Below, in pieces: positions 1 to 8,559 of a stretch of 64,000 bases of DNA. The stretch is taken from positions 124,001 to 188,000 of the forward strand of contig FNPS01000002.1 in the NCBI GenBank assembly GCA_900107365.1, given 5' to 3'. A model generated the notes under the pieces. It saw only the letters and a program-made list of their open reading frames with translations. It searched no databases and was not told the origin of the DNA. The position numbers and the translations under genes are program-made. Numbering within the stretch: the stretch's first letter is position 1; each line of letters opens with the position of its first letter. Source of the stretch: Flavobacterium aquidurense (GTDB lineage Bacteria > Bacteroidota > Bacteroidia > Flavobacteriales > Flavobacteriaceae).

Positions 1-423
1 TTTTATTGAAAGATTCTGAATCGTACTCACCGTATCATTCAAAAAAATCTCAGCCCAGGCTTCGTGCAATAAAATTCCGTTATTCGCTTCTGTTGTTGTT
101 CTGTTAATAGAGGAAGCATCTTGTCCCCAAACGCGAACGTCTTGTACTGCGGTAAATATTTTAAATCTATATCCGGAATATCCGGCGTTTAATCTTGTTC
201 TCTGACTTGTAAATAAAGCCGCTTTATCACCTTCTTGTTGTAAAGTTCCTTGTCCGGCGCGCATTTCAACACGGTCTCTTAACTGACCTGTAAGGGTAAA
301 TTGCGCTTTTGCTTCATAGCTTCCCAAAATTGTAAATACAAAACCTAACAATATAGATTTTGAAAGTTTTGATGAAAAATTAATCTTGTGGTTTTTTAAT
401 ATAGGATTGGTTAATTTGCTCAT
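1..423 (-). CDS. Alginate-export-family outer-membrane porin (3' end outside the window)
   Basis: This minus-strand frame starts at the ATG at 423-421 and stays open to the window edge, giving the first 141 residues. The N-terminus has a basic stretch, then a hydrophobic core (ILLGFVFTILG) and an A-x-A-Q type cleavage site (EAKAQF), so it is a secreted protein. The mature start, FTLTGQLRDRVEMRAG, followed by SQRTRLNAGYSGYRFKIF and a VRVWGQ segment, resembles the first strands of alginate-export porins, which form 16- or 18-stranded outer-membrane barrels. In flavobacteria such porins often sit beside nitrate-assimilation genes, which fits the neighbours here. A role in anion or nitrate entry is inference. 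The start is supported by a TAnnTTTG promoter box about 27 bases upstream. Confidence 0.75.
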   Translation of the reverse strand, partial: MSKLTNPILKNHKINFSSKLSKSILLGFVFTILGSYEAKAQFTLTGQLRDRVEMRAGQGTLQQEGDKAALFTSQRTRLNAGYSGYRFKIFTAVQDVRVWGQDASSINRTTTEANNGILLHEAWAEIFLNDTVSTIQNLSIK

Positions 424-449
424 AATAATTTGTTTTGATTTGTATGAAG

Positions 450-475
450 CAAATTTATATACGTATAAATACTTA
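450..475 (-). promoter_or_regulatory. Promoter -7 box and shared TACGTATAAATACTTA element of the porin
   Basis: On the minus strand TAAATTTG (457-450) matches the Bacteroidota -7 consensus TAnnTTTG and lies about 27 bases before the porin ATG. Directly upstream, at 460-475, is TACGTATAAATACTTA (plus-strand reading). It is identical to copies at 1633-1648 (reverse orientation) and 16778-16793. A further ATACTTA follows at about 482-488. It is a likely activator or operator site. Confidence 0.6.
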
Positions 476-772
476 AGTACAATACTTATACCATATCAAA
501 ACATTTTTTTTAACCAATAAAAAGCGTTTGAAAGTCAATTTATTTTCTGCGTTTTCGCATGAAACAGATGCGAATGTCAATGAAATAAGAGATTTTTGAG
601 GTATACGTAATTTACTTAGGAGAATTAGATAATTTGGCAATTAGATAATTAGATAATTTTTGGGATGGTGAAGAAAGAGAATAGAATAAAGAGCAAAGAA
701 GCAAGAAGCAAGAATAAAGAGTATAGAATATAGAGAAAAGAGGAATGGATTTGTATTATTATGGGTACAAAC
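476..772. other. Intergenic stretch with no recognised gene
   Basis: This AT-rich spacer lies between the porin promoter and the 3' side of the regulator gene. It holds loosely repetitive AGAATAAAGA / GAATAGAATA runs (about 640-750). I see no ORF, RNA gene or clear terminator in it. Confidence 0.5.
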
Positions 773-828
773 GTGAAAGCTGAAACCTGAAACTTGAAAC
801 GTGAAACGTGAAACTTGAAACTTGAAAC
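773..828. repeat. Tandem 7-bp repeat of the TGAAACN type
   Basis: About eight imperfect copies of a 7-bp unit, TGAAAC plus one variable base, lie just downstream of the regulator gene. The same word recurs in intergenic DNA at about 5610-5643, 14483-14515 and 15428-15470, so it is a dispersed intergenic repeat of this genome. Confidence 0.7.
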
Positions 829-843
829 AAAGAAAACCTGAAA

Positions 844-1548
844 CTAAAAATACTTATGTTCCATGATTTCTGACTGGAGTTTGGGGATTGCAAGGATGCC
901 AATTCTTTTGCCTACGGTTTTTATTAAGGATTCTTTTTTAAGGCTTGAAAGCACCCTAATCACTTGTTCTTCAGTAGTTCCAGCGAAGTCTGCGATTTCC
1001 TTTCTTGAGAGTTCGATGTCTATTAAACCGTTTATTTGGCCGAATTTTCGGTGGATGTACAATAGCAAATCGATAACACGTTCACGCACGTTCATGTGGG
1101 CGATTTTACGGATATTGTTTTCGCTTTTGTTGAGTTCATCGGCGTAAAACAACATTAAGGCATACGTAAATTCGGGAACGTTTTGAAGAATTTCCATCAT
1201 GGTTTCATTGCTGAAATTGCACAAAACTGTATCTTCTAAAGCATAAGCACCAATAAGATATCGTTTACTTGTTCCGAAACCACGAAAGCCAATAGTATCA
1301 CCGTTTTTAGTAAGTCGAACAATTTGTTCGCGGCCGTTAATTCCGGTTTTAACCGTTTTTACTTTTCCTTTACAAATAAAATAAAGTCCCTGAATTGGAG
1401 CGCCTTCGATGATAAACTGCTGCGTTTTTTTACAAACAAAACTATGTTTCTTCTGAACATATTGTTTCATTTGCTCCAGATGCAGATGCTTTTTAATAAA
1501 ACAGTTTTCGTTGGCGCAGGAATAACAAATTGCTTGCTCGTCTTTCAT
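844..1548 (-). CDS. Crp/Fnr-family transcriptional regulator with FNR-like cysteines
   Basis: The 234-aa protein has an N-terminal cyclic-nucleotide-binding-like fold (about residues 25-145) and a C-terminal winged helix (SRKEIADFAGTTEEQVIRVL, about 183-202). Cysteines 8, 11 and 16 precede the sensory fold, and Cys109 lies in TVLCNFS. E. coli FNR uses C20, C23, C29 and C122. The spacing from the third to the fourth ligand is 93 residues in both, so an oxygen- or NO-labile Fe-S cluster is plausible. The gene is divergent from the nitrate reductase, with a 30-bp inverted repeat between them, so it is the obvious candidate regulator of the nitrate/molybdenum-cofactor units. Cluster binding and target sites are inference. 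Confidence 0.85.
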   Translation of the reverse strand: MKDEQAICYSCANENCFIKKHLHLEQMKQYVQKKHSFVCKKTQQFIIEGAPIQGLYFICKGKVKTVKTGINGREQIVRLTKNGDTIGFRGFGTSKRYLIGAYALEDTVLCNFSNETMMEILQNVPEFTYALMLFYADELNKSENNIRKIAHMNVRERVIDLLLYIHRKFGQINGLIDIELSRKEIADFAGTTEEQVIRVLSSLKKESLIKTVGKRIGILAIPKLQSEIMEHKYF

Positions 1549-1630
1549 GAGTCCTAAATTTTTATTGATTTAAAAACTAATTTGTTGTTCCTCATTTATT
1601 TTCATCAAAAATAGAAAAATAATTTCAAAA

Positions 1631-1664
1631 AATAAGTATTTATACGTAAAAATACTTATTTTTG
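1631..1664 (+). promoter_or_regulatory. Nitrate-reductase promoter with 11-bp inverted-repeat operator
   Basis: AATAAGTATTT (1631-1641) and AAATACTTATT (1650-1660) form a perfect inverted repeat around an 8-base spacer holding TACGTA. TATTTTTG (1657-1664) fits the -7 consensus TAnnTTTG and overlaps the right arm. There is no good -33 TTTG at the expected distance, so a bound activator probably replaces it. The site lies between the divergent regulator and nitrate-reductase genes. Confidence 0.65.
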
Positions 1665-1735
1665 TCTAAGTCAAATACGTGAGGCATTTACGACTGGGCA
1701 TAATTACAATAGTTGTATTTAAAAAAGAAGCTGTA

Positions 1736-4700
1736 ATGCAAAATACCAAAATCAAAACTACCTGTTCATATTGTGGCGTCGGCTGCGGAATTATCGTTAC
1801 TAATGATGCCAAAAATGGTGTGATGGTTACGGGCGATAAAGACCATCCGGTAAATAAAGGAATGTTGTGTTCTAAAGGAATGAACTTGCACTACGTAGTA
1901 AACGATACTTCTGACCGAATTTTATATCCTGAAATGCGAGGCAGCAAATCCTATCCGCTGGAACGCGTGAGCTGGGACACTGCTCTTGATCGCGCCGCAG
2001 CGGTTTTTACTTCTATCATAAAAAAACACGGACCGGACAGCGTTGGGTTTTATATTTCTGGCCAATGTTTAACGGAGGAATATTATTTGGTCAATAAACT
2101 GGTAAAAGGTTTTTTGAAAACCAATAACATAGATACCAATTCGAGACTTTGTATGAGTTCTGCGGTTGTGGGTTATAAAAAGACTTTTGGAGAAGATGCT
2201 GTGCCAATTGCTTACGACGATATTGAGCTGGCAGATACTTTCCTGATTACCGGTGCAAATCCGGCCTGGTGTCATCCTATTTTATTCAGAAGAATTGAAA
2301 AACACAAAGAGAATAATCCGAAAATAAAAATTATTGTAATTGATCCGAGACGAACAGATACGGCTGCTTTCGCCGATTTACACCTGCAAATTATTCCCGG
2401 ATCAGATATTATTTTATACCATGCGCTTGCGAAACGCATTATCGAAAAAGGATACGTAGATCATGATTTTGTAAAGAATCATGCTGAAAACTTCAAACAA
2501 TATAAAGATTTAGTTTTAAGTACTTCTCTGGAAAAAGCCTCAAAACTTTGCGGAATTTCCGTAAACGATATTAAACTCACTGCCGATATTATCGGAAAAG
2601 CAAAAGGATTTATTTCGCTTTGGGCAATGGGTTTAAATCAAAGTGCTGTTGGTGTAGATAAAAATACGGCTTTACTTAATTTATCTTTATTGACAGGACA
2701 AATTGGAAAACCGGGTTCTGGTCCCTTTTCCTTAACCGGACAACCCAATGCAATGGGCGGACGTGAAGTCGGCGGAATGGCGACACTTTTAGCGGCACAC
2801 AAGGACATTGCAAATCCGGAACATCGTAAAGAAGTTGCCGATTTTTGGGGCGTTGACGAAATCTCAGATAAACCGGGATTAACAGCAACCGAAATGTTCG
2901 AAGCATTGGAATCAGGCAAAATGAAAGCCGTTTGGATTATCTGTACCAATCCGATGGTGAGTTTACCGGATTCGAGACGCATTGAAAAAGCATTGCAAAA
3001 GGCCAAATTCGTGGTTGTTCAGGATATTTCACATAATGCCGATACCTCAAAATATGCCGATCTTTTATTGCCTGCCGCTGGTTGGTTGGAAAAAGAAGGT
3101 ACTATGACCAATTCTGAGCGTCGTATTTCTTATTTACCAAAAGGAATCAATGCTCCCGGAGAAGCACTTCCGGATATTGAAATCTTAATTCGTTTTGCTA
3201 AAAAAATGAATTTCAACGGCTTCAATTTTAATAGCGCCGAAGAAGTTTACAAAGAACATTGTGCCCTGACCAAAAACACCAATATTGATATTTCATTTTT
3301 AAATTATCATCGTTTAAGAACCGAAGGCACTTTTCAATGGCCCGTTCCTGATTATGGACATCCGGGAACGCCTCGCCTTTTTACAGATAAGAAGTTTTAC
3401 ACGCCATCAAAAAAAGCAATTTTCAATTTACCAACGGCTATTGAAAATACTTCGGAACAACCAAGTCCGCAATTTCCATTTATCCTGACTACAGGAAGAG
3501 TTCGTGATCAATGGCACACGATGACCAAGACCGGAAAAGTATCCCGTTTAATGACGCATACACCAAGTCCGGTTCTGGAAATTAACCCAATTGATGCTTA
3601 CAAAAACGACATCAAAAATGGTGACATCGTAATTGTTTCCAGTAAAAACGGAGAAGTTCGCGTAAAAGCAAAAGTAACCGATTCGATCAAGGAAAAAGTG
3701 GTTTTCCTGCCAATGCATTGGGGAAAACAGCTTGATAATGATTTGAACCGAACCAATAATCTCACGAATACTGTAGTTGATCCTGTTTCAAAAGAACCGG
3801 ATTTTAAATACACGACGGTCAACATTACCAAATATGTAAAGCCTTTCCAGAAAATTGCGATTGTGGGAGCTGGAGCTGCGGCCTTCCGATTTATTCAAAA
3901 TTATCGCGAATTTAATTCTACCGATGAAATTATTGTTTTTTCGAATGAAGTAAATCCGTTTTACAATCGCGTTTTATTGCCGGAATACATGACCGGTGAA
4001 TTTACCTGGGAACAATTATTAAAAGTAAAAGATGGTGAAGCTTTAAATAAATTAAAAATCACCATGAAAGCCGGCGTGGCAATTGATAAAGTAAATGCTT
4101 CCGCTAAAACCATAGTCGATAGTCTGGGCGAGACGCACACTTTTGATTCTCTAATTCTCGCAACAGGAAGCCGTCCTTTTATTCCTGAAAATGCACAACT
4201 TCATTTGCCGGGACGTTTTACCGTTCGCCGTAAAGAAGATGCCGATCGATTAAAAGCCTATTTAGACAATACGAATTTACTTCCGGAAGAGCAACATGTT
4301 GTTATTATTGGCGGCGGTTTATTAGGATTGGAATTGGCGGCAGCCTTAAAACATAAAAAAATAAAAATCACTATAATTCAAAGAGCTTCCCGTTTGATGG
4401 AGCGCCAATTGGATTTGATTTCGAGTAAATTATTGGCTGAGGAAGTTCAGCTTCGTGATATTCAGATTTATTTTGATAATGAAGTCAGTACAGTTTTTGA
4501 AACCGAAAATCCAAATGAATTAGAAATCGCCCTTAAAAGTGGCAGAATCATTACGGCAAATACCATCGTTTATACCATCGGAACTATTCCAAATATCGAA
4601 ATTGCACGCGAAACGGGACTTGCCTGCGGTCGCGGTGTAAAAGTAAATCAGTATTTACAGTCATCCAATCCTGATATTTATGCGATTGGAGAAATAGCCG

Positions 4701-5254
4701 AATTTGATAATAAATTATTCGGAATCACATCTGCAGCGGAAGAACAGGCTGATATTTTAGCTAATTATTTAGCCGGTGATATTAGCAGTTATTACAAAGG
4801 CTCGGTTTTAATGAATATTCTGAAACTGGAAGATATTAATCTCTGTAGTATCGGAGATATTGAAATTCCGGAAAACGATGATTCGTATGAGGAAATTGTT
4901 TTTGCCGATCTAAAACAACGTTATTACAAAAAATGCATCGTTAAGAATGACTTGCTTGTCGGAGCTATTTTAATGGGCGACAAAAATGAATTTGCTGAAT
5001 TCAAAACAATGATCGAAAGCAAAATCGAATTATCAGACAAGCGAAATTCGTTGTTAAGAGGCAGTTCAAACGCTAAACCGGTGTTAGGAAAATTAGTTTG
5101 TTCCTGCAGTCAGGTTGGAGCCGGAAATATTGAAGAAACCATTAAAGGCGGTGTCAATAATTTCACCGACTTATGCAAAAACACCGGAGCCGGATTAGGC
5201 TGCGGAAGCTGTAAAACCGAAGTAAAAGAGATTTTAGCAAAATGCAAAGTTTAG
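1736..5254 (+). CDS. Assimilatory nitrate reductase fused to a NirB-type FAD module and BFD-like 2Fe-2S domain
   Basis: The 1172-aa protein joins three modules. Residues 1 to about 690 are a molybdopterin oxidoreductase of the NasA/NapA group. It has a 4Fe-4S site (C10, C13, C17, C45), the Mo-ligand region NSRLCMSSAV, and a C-terminal dinucleotide-binding stretch (TTGRVRDQWHTMT). Residues about 705-1080 are a pyridine-nucleotide/FAD oxidoreductase (IVGAGAAAF, ATGSRPF, IIGGGLLGLE) like the front of NirB. The end (about 1120-1172) is a BFD-like 2Fe-2S domain with CSC, DLC and CGSC cysteines. It should reduce nitrate to nitrite in the cytoplasm, drawing electrons from NAD(P)H. I chose the ATG at 1736 (MQNTKIK) because the 19 codons upstream are not family-like and lie too near the promoter. 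The siroheme half of NirB is absent. Confidence 0.88.
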   Translation: MQNTKIKTTCSYCGVGCGIIVTNDAKNGVMVTGDKDHPVNKGMLCSKGMNLHYVVNDTSDRILYPEMRGSKSYPLERVSWDTALDRAAAVFTSIIKKHGPDSVGFYISGQCLTEEYYLVNKLVKGFLKTNNIDTNSRLCMSSAVVGYKKTFGEDAVPIAYDDIELADTFLITGANPAWCHPILFRRIEKHKENNPKIKIIVIDPRRTDTAAFADLHLQIIPGSDIILYHALAKRIIEKGYVDHDFVKNHAENFKQYKDLVLSTSLEKASKLCGISVNDIKLTADIIGKAKGFISLWAMGLNQSAVGVDKNTALLNLSLLTGQIGKPGSGPFSLTGQPNAMGGREVGGMATLLAAHKDIANPEHRKEVADFWGVDEISDKPGLTATEMFEALESGKMKAVWIICTNPMVSLPDSRRIEKALQKAKFVVVQDISHNADTSKYADLLLPAAGWLEKEGTMTNSERRISYLPKGINAPGEALPDIEILIRFAKKMNFNGFNFNSAEEVYKEHCALTKNTNIDISFLNYHRLRTEGTFQWPVPDYGHPGTPRLFTDKKFYTPSKKAIFNLPTAIENTSEQPSPQFPFILTTGRVRDQWHTMTKTGKVSRLMTHTPSPVLEINPIDAYKNDIKNGDIVIVSSKNGEVRVKAKVTDSIKEKVVFLPMHWGKQLDNDLNRTNNLTNTVVDPVSKEPDFKYTTVNITKYVKPFQKIAIVGAGAAAFRFIQNYREFNSTDEIIVFSNEVNPFYNRVLLPEYMTGEFTWEQLLKVKDGEALNKLKITMKAGVAIDKVNASAKTIVDSLGETHTFDSLILATGSRPFIPENAQLHLPGRFTVRRKEDADRLKAYLDNTNLLPEEQHVVIIGGGLLGLELAAALKHKKIKITIIQRASRLMERQLDLISSKLLAEEVQLRDIQIYFDNEVSTVFETENPNELEIALKSGRIITANTIVYTIGTIPNIEIARETGLACGRGVKVNQYLQSSNPDIYAIGEIAEFDNKLFGITSAAEEQADILANYLAGDISSYYKGSVLMNILKLEDINLCSIGDIEIPENDDSYEEIVFADLKQRYYKKCIVKNDLLVGAILMGDKNEFAEFKTMIESKIELSDKRNSLLRGSSNAKPVLGKLVCSCSQVGAGNIEETIKGGVNNFTDLCKNTGAGLGCGSCKTEVKEILAKCKV

Positions 5255-5261
5255 TTTATTT

Positions 5262-5580
5262 CTTTGCTTTGAACATAAATTTTACCACAGAGTTCACAAA
5301 GGTTTTTCGCAGAGTTTCGCAGAGATTTTTTAATGGATATTTAATAAATAGTCAAAGTTCACAAAGCTTTGAACATAGATTTTATCACGGAGTTAAGAAA
5401 TGTTTTTTGCAAAGTTTCGCAGAGATTTTTTTAATGTATGTTTAATAAGTAGTCAAAGTTCACAAAGCTTTGAGCAAAAATTTTATCGTATAGCTTTGTG
5501 AACTTATTTCGATAGAAAACAATTTACACAGAATATAAACCTTTGTGAAACTTTGCGAAAAACCTTTGCGAACTTTGCGG
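5262..5580. repeat. Intergenic repeats of the CACAAAG/TTTCGCAGAG type
   Basis: The 395-base gap after the nitrate reductase is filled with imperfect direct copies of phrases such as TTCGCAGAGTTTCGCAGAG and AGTTCACAAAGCTTTGA. Near 5490-5580 there are inverted versions (CTTTGTGAACTT, CCTTTGCGAACTTTGCGG). Related phrases occur at 14522-14668 and 51846-51880. They may fold in RNA, but no gene is evident. A short frame starting at 5242 is an artefact of this repeat. Confidence 0.65.
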
Positions 5581-5649
5581 TTAGATCAGCACAATCCAGC
5601 AACCCAAAACTTGAAACTAAAAAAACCTGAAACCTGAAACAAAAAACAT

Positions 5650-7083
5650 ATGGAATTGACAAGATTAATAGTAAAAGGAGGCGTTATTTCGCCAGGAGAA
5701 TTACGTGAAGTAGTCAATATGGCAATGGATCATGGTTTGGATTCGATTTCGTTTGGATCAAGACAGGATATTATTTTTCCGAAGGGATTAAATCTTTCCA
5801 GCAAAGAAAAAATCGGGAAACATCATTTTGTTTTTCCAAATGAAAAAAGCGGCAACAATATTGTTTCATCGTATGTTTCAACGGATATTTTCAGAAATAC
5901 CAATTGGCTTACGGGAAACAAATTCTTATATATTTTAGAGCAGTTTAAAGAGCAGCCAAAACTAAAAGTCAACATTAATGATCCTAAGCAACAATTAGTT
6001 CCGTTGTTTACAGGACATTTAAATTTTATTGCTTCGGAGCATGAAGATTACTGGTATTTGTATATTCGTTTACCAAAATGGGAACGTATGGAAGTTTATC
6101 CTGTTTTGATTTACAGCTGGGATATTGCTACTTTTTATTATGAAATCGAGAAAATCGTTTCTGAAGAATCTTATGGAATTGATATGATTTTCAGTTTAGT
6201 AAGCGAAGCATTAGACACCAATAACAGAACCATCGACAAACCCTTAAATGTTCCTTTTTATCCTTTCCCGTATTATGAAGGAATGAACCGCATGGGAATC
6301 GATCAATATTGGCTGGGATTATATTGGAGAAATAATTTATACGATTTAGACTTTCTAAAAGAAATGTGCGATTTGTGTTTTGATTGCAAAATCGGAAAAA
6401 TATGTATCACGCCCTGGAAATCGTTTATCGTAAAAGGAATTCCGAAAGACAGAAAACTCGAATGGGAGAAATTTTTAGGCAAAAAAGGAATTAACGTTCG
6501 TCACTCTTTATTAGAATTAAACTGGCATTTGCCTGTTGCAATGGAATGGGCTTTGAACCTGAAAACCTTTTTGGTTCGAACACTTGATCAATTTGATATT
6601 AGTACGTACGGACTGACTTTTGGAATCTCGGAATACAATCGTGATGGACATTATTTTACATCCATTGTAGTGGAGAAAAATGAATTGCCAGCGGCTTTAG
6701 AATCAATTAAAATCCGTGACACTTATAATGTTTTATTTGCAAAGAATTTTGATGCCAATACACGCGAGTATATTGTGCATTCGCAAGACATTGACAAATT
6801 AGAATTGCCAACAATCCTGATTGAATTAAGCCGAAAATATTTTGAAGAATTGGGAAATTCTATTCCGGAATCAACAGAAAACACTCAGAAAAAAGAAAAG
6901 CTTCAATTAGACATTTACCAATGTCAGGAGTGTTTATCACTTTATAATTCGGAATACGGTGATGCAAGTCAGGGAATTCCAAAAGGAATTTTATTTACCG
7001 ATTTGGCTGAAAGTTACTGCTGTTCTTTATGTGAAGCACCGAAGAGTACTTTTAAGATTTTAGCAGAAGTTACAGCAGAATAA
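5650..7083 (+). CDS. Rubredoxin-tailed protein with nitrite/sulfite-reductase-like N-terminal part
   Basis: The C-terminal 60 residues of this 477-aa protein contain two knuckles, CQEC and CSLC, spaced as in rubredoxin (one Fe-S4 iron). The front (LIVKGGVISPGELREVVNMAMDHG) looks like the ferredoxin-like half domain of nitrite and sulfite reductases, and TPWKSFIVKGI recalls a conserved strand of those enzymes. The usual siroheme/4Fe-4S ligand pattern (C-X5-C plus C-X3-C) is not visible. Only CDLCFDC occurs in the middle. The gene follows the nitrate reductase in the same direction, so a role in electron delivery to, or replacement of, nitrite reductase is likely but unproven. Family members are usually just called rubredoxin. 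Confidence 0.65.
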   Translation: MELTRLIVKGGVISPGELREVVNMAMDHGLDSISFGSRQDIIFPKGLNLSSKEKIGKHHFVFPNEKSGNNIVSSYVSTDIFRNTNWLTGNKFLYILEQFKEQPKLKVNINDPKQQLVPLFTGHLNFIASEHEDYWYLYIRLPKWERMEVYPVLIYSWDIATFYYEIEKIVSEESYGIDMIFSLVSEALDTNNRTIDKPLNVPFYPFPYYEGMNRMGIDQYWLGLYWRNNLYDLDFLKEMCDLCFDCKIGKICITPWKSFIVKGIPKDRKLEWEKFLGKKGINVRHSLLELNWHLPVAMEWALNLKTFLVRTLDQFDISTYGLTFGISEYNRDGHYFTSIVVEKNELPAALESIKIRDTYNVLFAKNFDANTREYIVHSQDIDKLELPTILIELSRKYFEELGNSIPESTENTQKKEKLQLDIYQCQECLSLYNSEYGDASQGIPKGILFTDLAESYCCSLCEAPKSTFKILAEVTAE

Positions 7084-7130
7084 GAAAATTAAAAAAGGAA
7101 TTAAAATTTTCAAACGAGATTCTTTTCAGA

Positions 7131-7161
7131 TTGAATTTGTTCTTGATTTTACATATATTTG
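7131..7161 (+). promoter_or_regulatory. Putative promoter of the NERD-domain gene
   Basis: TATATTTG at 7154-7161 matches the Bacteroidota -7 box and has TTG at 7131-7133, 20 bases upstream. It lies about 65 bases before the coding start. Assignment is by consensus only. Confidence 0.4.
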
Positions 7162-7225
7162 ATAAACTATTTTATTGATAATCAATTTATAACAAAACTT
7201 AAATGATAATTAATCAGATAAGGAT

Positions 7226-8341
7226 ATGTGCAAAATTCATAATACAATTGGATCTCTAAATGACATTCAGTACCATTTAGATTATAATCGAATCGATGAA
7301 TTTAAGTCAATAGACGAATTAATCAATTTTCGGATAAATTATCATTTTACACAACAACAAGTTATTTTACATCATACAGAGCGAATTGAAAAAGAGAAAG
7401 TTACTCTTGAAAAAGAAATAGATGGATTACACGATTCTATTTTGATGATAAGAACTGCACTTCAGAAACTTTTAAAGAGACGACTTATTACTTTATATAA
7501 ACAGATAGATGATTTACCTCTCCCAGGTTCCAAAGTCATTCCAATTTTACAAGACTATTATTTTAATCTTATTATTTGGCTGCAAATCTGGTTTATGCAA
7601 ATTTCCTATCCTTTTAAAGTTTTCGTTGTAAAACAAAAACTAAAGAATATTCTTTTAAAAAAAAATAAGCGTTTCAATTTCATAACGGCAAATTTTATCG
7701 ATGCTGTCAATCACAGTAGCTTACTGCAATTACAAACGTTACAACAACAAAAAATAATAATCGATCAAATAAATAATTCGATTTATGGCGCAATCGGTGA
7801 GCAGAAAGTCGTAAATATGTTGAAAAACTTGCCTGACGATTATGTTTTGATAAACGATTTCAATTACTCTTTTCATCCTCCCTTATATTATAAAAAAGAA
7901 AATAACTATATAAAGTCTATTCAGATCGACCACCTTTTAATTGCTCCATGCGGTGTTTTTATTATTGAAACAAAAAATTGGAGTGAAGAATCAATTCATA
8001 ATCCAAACCTATTTTCTCCCGTTAAACAAATAAACAGGACAAATTTCGCACTGTTCAAAATCTTGACAGATGAAATGAGCAAATTGAATTTGAATTCGCT
8101 TAAACATCATTGGGGAAATAGAAAAATTCCCATAAGAAATATCATTGTTTTTATTAATAATAAACCAAGAGAAGTATTTCAATTCACTAAAATTTTATCA
8201 TTAACTGAATTATTACCCTACATAAAATACTTTGTACCGAGCTTTACAAACGATGAAACGCAAAATATTACAGACCTTTTAATGACAATTTCAAATAAAA
8301 GAAAGCAGTCCAATTTAATTGTATCAATAACTACACATTAA
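7226..8341 (+). CDS. NERD (nuclease-related) domain protein
   Basis: The C-terminal half of this 371-aa protein carries NERD-domain signatures. These are AIGEQKVVNMLKNL (about 190-203), then IDHLLIAPCGVFIIETKNW (about 233-251), whose D, E and K match the PD-(D/E)XK-like core. The first 180 residues are rich in Glu, Lys and Leu and contain a probable coiled coil (about 50-85) and a hydrophobic patch near YYFNLIIWLQIWFMQISYPF (about 112-131), possibly membrane-associated. No partner gene of a defence or repair system is adjacent. Nuclease activity is possible from the fold but the biological role is unknown. Confidence 0.72.
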   Translation: MCKIHNTIGSLNDIQYHLDYNRIDEFKSIDELINFRINYHFTQQQVILHHTERIEKEKVTLEKEIDGLHDSILMIRTALQKLLKRRLITLYKQIDDLPLPGSKVIPILQDYYFNLIIWLQIWFMQISYPFKVFVVKQKLKNILLKKNKRFNFITANFIDAVNHSSLLQLQTLQQQKIIIDQINNSIYGAIGEQKVVNMLKNLPDDYVLINDFNYSFHPPLYYKKENNYIKSIQIDHLLIAPCGVFIIETKNWSEESIHNPNLFSPVKQINRTNFALFKILTDEMSKLNLNSLKHHWGNRKIPIRNIIVFINNKPREVFQFTKILSLTELLPYIKYFVPSFTNDETQNITDLLMTISNKRKQSNLIVSITTH

Positions 8342-8559
8342 TTTTTTTACATTAATAAAAAAGATCTAGTTATCAGTTTCATATGCACAAAATGTGGATT
8401 ATAGTATCCTTCTTAAATTCTTAAGGAAAATCTTAACATTAACGTATTCAAATATTGATTAAATTTAGCTTAATTAAAAATTGACATCCAGGTGGATTCA
8501 CTAAATCATCATGATAACCAATTAGTTAAAATCTATTTTACTCAATAAAACATACCGTT

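Noticed and set aside
863..1147. 94-aa plus-strand ORF
   Set aside because: It is antisense to the Crp/Fnr regulator, whose domains are clear. No start context or recognisable domain.
5242..5445. 67-aa ORF after the nitrate reductase
   Set aside because: It overlaps the end of the reductase and runs through an intergenic repeat. The apparent protein is the translated repeat.
7226..8341. NERD gene as part of a defence island
   Set aside because: No adjacent restriction, toxin, retron or integrase genes. A single NERD gene is not evidence for a defence system.
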